The notes under the pieces were generated by a model. That model saw only the letters and a list, made by a program, of their open reading frames with translations. It was not told the DNA's origin and searched no databases. 64,000 nt of DNA from Pseudomonas poae (lineage in GTDB: Bacteria > Pseudomonadota > Gammaproteobacteria > Pseudomonadales > Pseudomonadaceae): positions 5,160,001-5,224,000 of the forward strand of contig CP034537.1 of NCBI GenBank assembly GCA_004000515.1, read 5' to 3'. Shown one piece after another: positions 58,030 to 64,000 of the stretch (the first letter of the stretch is position 1; every line of letters begins with the position of its first letter). The position numbers and the translations under genes are program-made.

Positions 58030-59354
58030 ATGTCGGCACCTGCCTCCATCCCGACCACCGAAACACCCGAGCAAACCCGCAAGCGCCTGCGCAAGGTGGC
58101 CGCCGCCACCATTTTTGGCTCGATGCTGGAGTGGTACGACTTTTACCTGTACGCCACCATGGCAGCCATTGTGTTTTCGAAGATCTTCTTTGATAACAGC
58201 GACCCCAAGACCGCCACTTTGATGGCCTTCTCTACCTTTGCCATCGGTTTCATCGCCCGTCCGTTCGGCGGCATCCTGTTTGGTTACCTGGGCGACAAGT
58301 TCGGCCGTAAACAAGTGCTGGTGCTGACCTTCTGCCTGATGGGCGTGTGCACCACGCTGATCGGCCTGATCCCGAGCTACGCCTCCATCGGCATCTGGGC
58401 GCCGATCGTGCTGGTGTTTATCCGCATCATCCAGGGCCTGGGCGCTGGCGCCGAGTTGTCCGGTGCGGCGGTGACCTCCTATGAACACGCCTCCCAGGGC
58501 AAGCGCGGCAGCCAGGGCGCCTGGCCGGCATTGGGCCTGAACCTGGGCCTGCTGCTGTCGTCGCTCACCGTGTACTTGCTGACCATCAACGGCAACGAGT
58601 TCCTGCTGGCCGGCGGCTGGCGTATCCCGTTCATCTGCAGCATCGTGCTGGTGGGCGTGGGGCTGTGGGTGCGCAACAGCATCCCGGAAACGCCGCAGTT
58701 CAACGAGCTGAGCAAGGAAGCGGCAAAAGCCAAGGCTTCACCACTGAAAGCGCTGTTCAAGAACGACCTGAAAGGCCTGGCCGTGGTGTTCTTCGTGGCC
58801 ATTGGCTACAACGCCCTGAGCTACATCTTCAAGACCTTCTCACTCGCCTACCTGACCCAGTTCAAAGGCGTGGACGTACACGTCACCTCGCTGTCGGTAA
58901 CCATCGCCAGCCTGATTGCCATCGTCGCCGTGCCGTGCTTTGGCTGGCTGTGCGACAAGTGGAGCAGCAAGACCGTGCTGATGCTCGGCGGCGTGTGTTC
59001 GCTGCTGTTCGCCTACCCGTTCCTGGCCCTGCTGAATACGGGTGAAAGCCTGATGATCTACATCGCCATCGGCGTGGGTACTGGCATCCTCGCACCGATG
59101 ATGTTCGCACCGCAGGCTCGTTCCTCAGCCGTCAGTTCCCCACCCAAACCCGCTCTTCGGGCTTCGGCACCGGGCGTGAAATCGGCACCGCCATCGCCGG
59201 TGGCCTGGCACCACTGGGTGCACTGTCGATGGTGGCGGCGTCGGCCACTCACTCCACCGATGGTGTGGTGATCATCCTCGGCATTTCGGCACTGCTGGTG
59301 GTGGTGTTCGCCTTGTGCGACCAGGGCCGTAAACACTCGACCTTCAAGAACTGA
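58030..59354 (+). CDS. MHS-family MFS transporter (dicarboxylate/2-oxoglutarate-type), one frameshift
   Basis: About 442 residues. The N-terminal IFGSMLEWYDFYLYATMAA is diagnostic for metabolite:H+ symporters (KgtP, ShiA type), with ARPFGGILFGYLGDKFGRK following. A G is lost near 59113; repaired, QGSFLSRQFPTQTRSSGFG continues to the TGA at 59354. With LhgO upstream, a substrate such as 2-hydroxyglutarate, glutarate or 2-oxoglutarate is plausible but unproven. Confidence 0.85.
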
Positions 59355-59434
59355 GAAAAAAGTTCGGACCAACGGGTGCATGGACGCACCTACATCGCGC
59401 ATCATGGGCACTTTCAAGCTCAAGGGTAACGTCC

Positions 59435-60286
59435 ATGCGCGTGCTGTCATTGATGATGAGCCTGACGACGCTGGCCGCCACTACGGTGTTCTGCGCCAGC
59501 GCGATGGCGAATGAAGAAAGTCAGTTGGTACAACAGATCAACGAATACCGCAGCCAGGTGCAACGCTGCGGTAACCAGGGCTCCCAAGAGCTGCCACCGC
59601 TGGCCAGCGATACACGCCTGGTGCTGCCGGCCAACAATGTCGGCGACCTGCAGCAGGCACTGGCCCGTGCCGCGTACCCAATGGTCAACGTGCAGGCCAT
59701 CAGCCTGTCGGGGCCCAAGGATGCGCAAGCGGCCATGAAGGCTGTGCGCGAGAGTTTCTGCCGCGTGGTGCTGGACCCGCAGTTTGTCGATATCGGCGTG
59801 AGCAACAGCGGCCAGGACTGGCGCATCGTGCTCGCCCGCCCTCTGCTCACCAGCGGTCTGGGTGACTGGCAAACCGAAGGCAAACAACTGCTCAGCCTGA
59901 TCAACGCCGCCCGTGAACAGCCGCGTCAGTGTGGTACGCGGGCGTTTACCGCCACCACCCCATTGTCGTGGAACGAAGATCTCGCGGGCGCCGCCAACAG
60001 CCACACACGCAACATGGCCAATGGCAACTTCTTCGACCACCTCGACCACGACGGCCGTACTCCCGGCGACCGCGCCGAACTGGCCGGTTATATCGCGAAG
60101 AACATCGGCGAAAACATCGCCGCCGGCCTGGACACCCCACGCAAGGTCGTCGACGGTTGGCTCGCCAGCCCCGGCCACTGCGCCAACCTCATGAACCCGC
60201 AATTTCGTGAGCTGGGTGCGGCATATGCCATGGACCCGAAAAGCGATGCGGGGATTTATTGGACAGGGGTTTTCGGCGCGCAATAG
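59435..60286 (+). CDS. Secreted CAP-superfamily (SCP/PR-1, YkwD-like) protein
   Basis: Intact, 283 residues; AAGGG precedes the ATG at 59435. A signal peptide ends SAMA. The first half has no recognised domain. The second half is the CAP domain: LLSLINAAREQPRQCG, LSWNEDLAGAANSHTRNMANGNFFDHLDHDGRTPGDRAELAGY, and NIGENIAAG followed by WLASPGHCANLMNPQF. Function unknown; outer-membrane or periplasmic location expected. Confidence 0.87.
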   Translation: MRVLSLMMSLTTLAATTVFCASAMANEESQLVQQINEYRSQVQRCGNQGSQELPPLASDTRLVLPANNVGDLQQALARAAYPMVNVQAISLSGPKDAQAAMKAVRESFCRVVLDPQFVDIGVSNSGQDWRIVLARPLLTSGLGDWQTEGKQLLSLINAAREQPRQCGTRAFTATTPLSWNEDLAGAANSHTRNMANGNFFDHLDHDGRTPGDRAELAGYIAKNIGENIAAGLDTPRKVVDGWLASPGHCANLMNPQFRELGAAYAMDPKSDAGIYWTGVFGAQ

Positions 60287-60439
60287 CCAGTGTCCGAATC
60301 GCCTCATCGAAGGGGGGAGCATCAAAGTGCCATCTCATGGATAATTGCGCTGAACTGGCAGCGACCCCTCGGGTCTGTAGCTTGATAGCCTGATCTTTCA
60401 GGCAGCTTAAAAGATGGCGGCAAACAAGGTGTTCTCCCA

Positions 60440-62621
60440 ATGATGAATTGGCTGCAAAGCAGCAGCGACATGGCTGAGCGTGTTCGCCAGCATGATTGGG
60501 CCAGCACGCCCCTGGGGCCGCTGGAACAATGGCCGGACGTACTCAAGACCACCGTGGCGCTGTGCTTTGCCTCAAGCTTTCCCCAATCCATCGTTTGGGG
60601 GCCGCAACTGACCATGCTCTACAACGACGCGTTCATTCCGATCCTGGGGGATAAACCCTATGCATTGGGACGCCCGTTCAGCGAGGTATGGCATGAAGTC
60701 TGGGAGAAGGTCAGCCCGATCGCCAAGGCCGCATTCGAAGGGCATGCCACCTATATCGAAAACTTCCCACTGGTGATCGAGCGCGGCGCCGGTCCCGAGC
60801 AAGCGTATTTCACCTTTGCTACAGCCCGATCCGCGACCCCCTGGGCAAGGTCGTGGGCATGCTGGATACCGTCACCGAAACCACCGCCACCGTGTTTCTC
60901 GCCCGCCGCCTGGCGGTGCTCGACGCGGTCGGCAGCGCCGTGGCCAATGCCGCCGACGCCGAAGCCATCATGACCACCACCACGCGCCTGCTGGCCGAGC
61001 ACCTACAGGTGTCGAACTGCGCCTACGCCGACATGGACGCCGATGAAGACGGCTTTACCATTCGCGGCAACTGGGCCGCGCCAGGTTCGCCGAGCATTGT
61101 CGGGCACTACAGCCTTGCGTCATTCGGAACGCTGGCGGTACAGCGCCTGAATGCCGGGGAACCCGTGGTGGTGCAGGACAACCGCATGGAGTTCTCTCCT
61201 GAGGTTGCCGCCAGTTACCAGGCGTTGGGGGCCCTGGCCACCGTGTGCTTCCCGCTGATCAAGGACGGCCGCCTCACCGCACTGATGGCCGTGCATCACA
61301 AGACTGCGCGGGTCTGGTCGCCATACGACCTGGCGTTGGTCAAAGAGGTCACCGAGCGTTCCTGGGCGCATATCGAGCGCGTGCGCGCCGACGCCGCTGT
61401 ACGCGAAGGCCTGGCAGCGTTTACCGAGCTCAACGCAACCCTGGAACAACGGGTGGAAGAACGCACTGCCGCCCTCACCCAGGCCGAAGCGGCGTTGCGC
61501 CAGTCGCAAAAGCTGGAAGCCATCGGCCAGTTGACTGGTGGAGTGGCCCATGACTTCAACAACCTGCTGACCATCATCCGCTCATCCGTAGACTTCCTGC
61601 GCCAACCGGGGCTGTCCGAAGAACGTCGCCAACGCTACATGGGCGCGGTCTCCGACACTGTCGAACGCGCCAGCAAGCTCACCAGCCAATTGCTCGCCTT
61701 CGCCCGTCGCCAACCGCTCAACCCGCAAGTCTTCGACGTGGGCGTGCGCGTGCGCAACATCGGCGAGATGCTCGAGAGCCTGACCGGCGCACGTATCCAC
61801 GTACAGTTGCAATTGCCTGAACACCCTAGCCATGTACGCGTCGACTCAAGCCAGTTCGAAACCGCGCTGATCAATATCGCCCTGAATGCACGTGACGCGA
61901 TGGAAGGCCAAGGCACCTTGACCTTGCGCGTCGCTAACGTCGACAGCGTGCCGCGCATCCGTGGCGATGCCGAGATCCGTCAGCCGTTTGTGGCCATTTC
62001 CCTGACCGATACCGGTGGCGGAATTCCCGGCAATGCTTTCGAACGTATTTTCGAACCTTTCTTCACCACCAAGGCTGTCGGCAAAGGCACGGGGCTGGGG
62101 CTATCCCAGGTGTTCGGGTTTGCCAAGCAGTCCGGCGGCAACGTCGATGTGGCCAGCACCGTGGGCCAAGGGACAGTGTTTACCCTGTACCTGCCGCAAG
62201 TGGCGCCGGAGGCTGCGCAGCAGCTACCGCAGGAGGATCATGCCCGCTTCGGGACACGGCGCTGCGCCATATCCTCATCGTGGAAGACAACCTGGAAGTG
62301 GGCCGCTTTGCCAACCAGATCCTGCAGGACCTGGGCTACCAGACGACCTGGGCGACCGATGCCGAACAGGCTCTGGCGCTGGCTGGCCCTGAGGCACAAG
62401 CCTTCGATGGGATTTTTTCGGATGTGGTAATGCCGGGGATCACCGGCGTGGCCATGGCCAAGCTGTTGCGCGAGCGGCGTCCGGACCTGCCGGTGGTGCT
62501 GACCTCCGGCTACAGCGAAGAGTTGGCCGACAGCGGCTATGAAGGGTTTGAATTCCTCGCCAAGCCCTACTCCGCCGACCAGGTCGCGCGGGCGCTGGCC
62601 AAGGCCATGCAGAGGAACTGA
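60440..62621 (+). CDS. Hybrid sensor histidine kinase (PAS-GAF-HisKA-HATPase-REC), two frameshifts
   Basis: About 727 residues. An N-terminal PAS-like domain ([20 protein letters not shown], typical of light or redox-type PAS kinases), a GAF domain ([20 protein letters not shown]), HisKA with the phospho-His in [11 protein letters not shown], HATPase with [16 protein letters not shown] and GKGTGLGLS, and a C-terminal receiver with VEDN and the phospho-Asp in IFSDVVMPG. Slips near 60828 (T-run) and near 62250 break it before the GAF and receiver domains. No partner regulator is adjacent. Faces a diguanylate cyclase gene. Confidence 0.87.
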
Positions 62622-62624
62622 AAC

Positions 62625-63751
62625 CTACTCCGCCACTGCGACCTGGTTGCGCCCTTGCGCTTTGGCGCGGTACAGCGCCTTGTCGGCGGTGTTCATCAGG
62701 CCGTGCAGGTCTTGCTCCCATGCACGGGTGGACGCCACGCCAAGGCTGGCAGTCAGGCCTTGCACCGGCTCGGAGGACAGGCCGGAAATGGCCTTGACCA
62801 GTTGCTCGGCGATATCCCGCGCGGTTTCCAGCGACGTGTTAGGCAGTAATACCGCAAATTCTTCGCCGCCCAGGCGCCCATACACGTCAGCCTGACGGAA
62901 CGACGCGCTGATCACCCCGCCGATCTGACGCAGTACCTGGTCGCCGGCCTGGTGGCCGTAGGTGTCGTTGATTTCCTTGAAGTGGTCCATGTCCATCATC
63001 AGCGCACACAGCGGCTGCTGGTTATGGCGGCACTGGGCGTACAACACTTGGGCATGTTCGAAGAACGCGCGGCGGTTCATCAGGCCGGTGAGTTCATCGG
63101 TCTGTGCTGCGCGGGTAGAAATAGTGTGGGCACGTTCCATTTGCCGAGTCAGGCGAAACGCTTTTTCCAAGGCATCAGACAATTTGCGCGTGGCGCTGAC
63201 CACGAACGTGGAAAACACCAGTACCGCGATGGCCACTCCCACCTGCATCGACGACGGCTGGAACAGCAGCCACAGCGTGCACGGCAGCAACACCAGGCCC
63301 ATGGACCCCAGCGTCAGGTAGCGGTATGCCGAATAACAGGACACCGCACTCACTGACATGCCCACGGTAAACAGCATGACCAGCGCCTGGGACAACCGAT
63401 CGTCGGTGGGCATCACCGCCAAGGCGCCAACCCCCAGATTCCCGCCGACAGCATCAACGTCACCGCATAGCGGCGCTCCCAGCGGTCGGGCGTGCGCTCG
63501 CTGGGCGGGCAACGGAACCACTCCATGAACATCTTCAGCCGCAACAGCGAAGAGACCGCCAGCAGCGCCAACCACACCAGGATCACCTGATGGTCAAAGC
63601 GATCCCAGCACAGCCAGCACAGCATGACGGCGCCTAGGTAGCTGCCGAAAATCGCGGCAAATGACTGTCGAAATAACTGGTGCAACCGGTCGGTTCGCAC
63701 CTGCTCCTCAATAACGCAATCCTGGTCCTGCTCACGCCCAAGGCCATTCAT
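62625..63751 (-). CDS. Membrane diguanylate cyclase (GGDEF), one frameshift
   Basis: About 375 residues. I start at the ATG at 63751 because an alternative ATG at 63790 lies inside a terminator hairpin of glgB. Five to six N-terminal membrane segments precede the GGDEF domain: DELTGLMNRRAFFE, MMDMDHFKEINDTYGHQAGD and RLGGEEFAVLLP. A regulatory I-site RQAD sits five residues before GGEEF, so product inhibition is expected. A base is lost near 63425 (GIWGLGALAVMP restores it). Makes cyclic di-GMP. Confidence 0.85.
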
Positions 63752-63782
63752 GAAAACCGCCTGATTCGACTGCCACGACAAA

Positions 63783-63799
63783 GGTGCCATTGTGGCACC
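63783..63799 (-). terminator. Hairpin after glgB
   Basis: GGTGCCA-TTG-TGGCACC is a perfect 7-bp stem with a 3-base loop, 43 bases after the glgB stop, with TTTG on its minus-strand 3' side. Probably the glgB terminator. Confidence 0.55.
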
Positions 63800-63841
63800 C
63801 TGCCAGTAGCGCGGACAACAGAATCCAGCACGGTAGAGCCC

Positions 63842-64000
63842 TTAAAGCGCTTCCGGCCGCAGAATCAATACGCCAAGCGGCGGCAGATTCAACGACAGCG
63901 ACACCGGTTGCCCATGGCGCGGCTCATCCTGGGTAAACACTTCCCCATTTCCGTAGTTGGAGCCAGCATATGTGTCGGCATCGCTGTTGATGACCTCGTT
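63842..64000 (-). CDS. glgB: 1,4-alpha-glucan branching enzyme, C-terminal end only
   Basis: The frame runs in from the right edge and stops at 63842. Its 52 residues, [22 protein letters not shown], then [24 protein letters not shown], match the C-terminal beta-sandwich of GlgB (NSDA-GGSN and HGQPxSLxLxLPPL). The catalytic barrel lies outside the window. Confidence 0.8.
   Translation of the reverse strand, partial: NEVINSDADTYAGSNYGNGEVFTQDEPRHGQPVSLSLNLPPLGVLILRPEAL

Overview
The window reads as chromosomal DNA of a fluorescens-group Pseudomonas. It has high GC, strong third-position G/C bias, many LysR regulators, typical Pseudomonas REP/REPIN palindromes, and Pseudomonas-type genes such as SsuF, stand-alone NrdB, phosphatidylcholine synthase and LhgR/LhgO. 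I see no rRNA, tRNA, CRISPR array, prophage or insertion sequence. An important caveat is that about 30 genes are interrupted by roughly 45 apparent frameshifts. Nearly all are one-base losses (a few gains) in short homopolymers, and they also hit genes expected to be functional. They look like uncorrected sequencing errors, so gene spans below are given across the frameshifts.

Layout. 1-236: 5' end of gamma-glutamyltranspeptidase. 363-9030: sulfur amino-acid cluster, with an amino-acid ABC importer, cysteine dioxygenase, a multi-rhodanese protein and a cystathionine beta-lyase on the minus strand, and a LysR gene and a PatB/MalY C-S lyase on the plus strand. 9066-12101: SsuF-like molybdopterin-binding protein and a sulfonate-type ABC importer. 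12158-13622: FecI/FecR pair with a Fur-box-like site but no TonB receptor. 13678-20534: catabolic operon (aldehyde dehydrogenase, MFS, enolase-superfamily dehydratase, GMC oxidoreductase) with a LysR gene. 20811-22886: MFS and LysR.

22992-32821 is the most interesting block. It holds an ArpA-like 2-oxoglutarate dioxygenase, a DddP-family M24-fold enzyme that keeps all six metal ligands but lacks the catalytic Asp of the DMSP lyase, a Tat-exported peptide-type binding protein, two permeases, a double-domain ATPase, a porin and a GcvA-like LysR. Together they look like an uptake and breakdown system for an unknown compound. 32798-33940 is a lone PD-(D/E)XK nuclease-like gene.

34107-37092: formaldehyde-activating-enzyme homologue with an aldo/keto reductase and an aldehyde dehydrogenase. 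37251-38666: nrdB behind paired NrdR-like boxes. 38750-50402: mostly housekeeping genes (DUF1289 protein, PDH E1 paralogue, methyltransferase, Pcs, TauE, NudC, dienoyl-CoA isomerase-like crotonase, CLC channel, YecA, stand-alone AroA). 50409-55948: three divergent regulator/target pairs. 55933-59354: L-2-hydroxyglutarate module (LhgR-like repressor, LhgO, MHS transporter) with two matching operator-like sites. 59435-64000: CAP-domain protein, hybrid histidine kinase, diguanylate cyclase and the 3' end of glgB.
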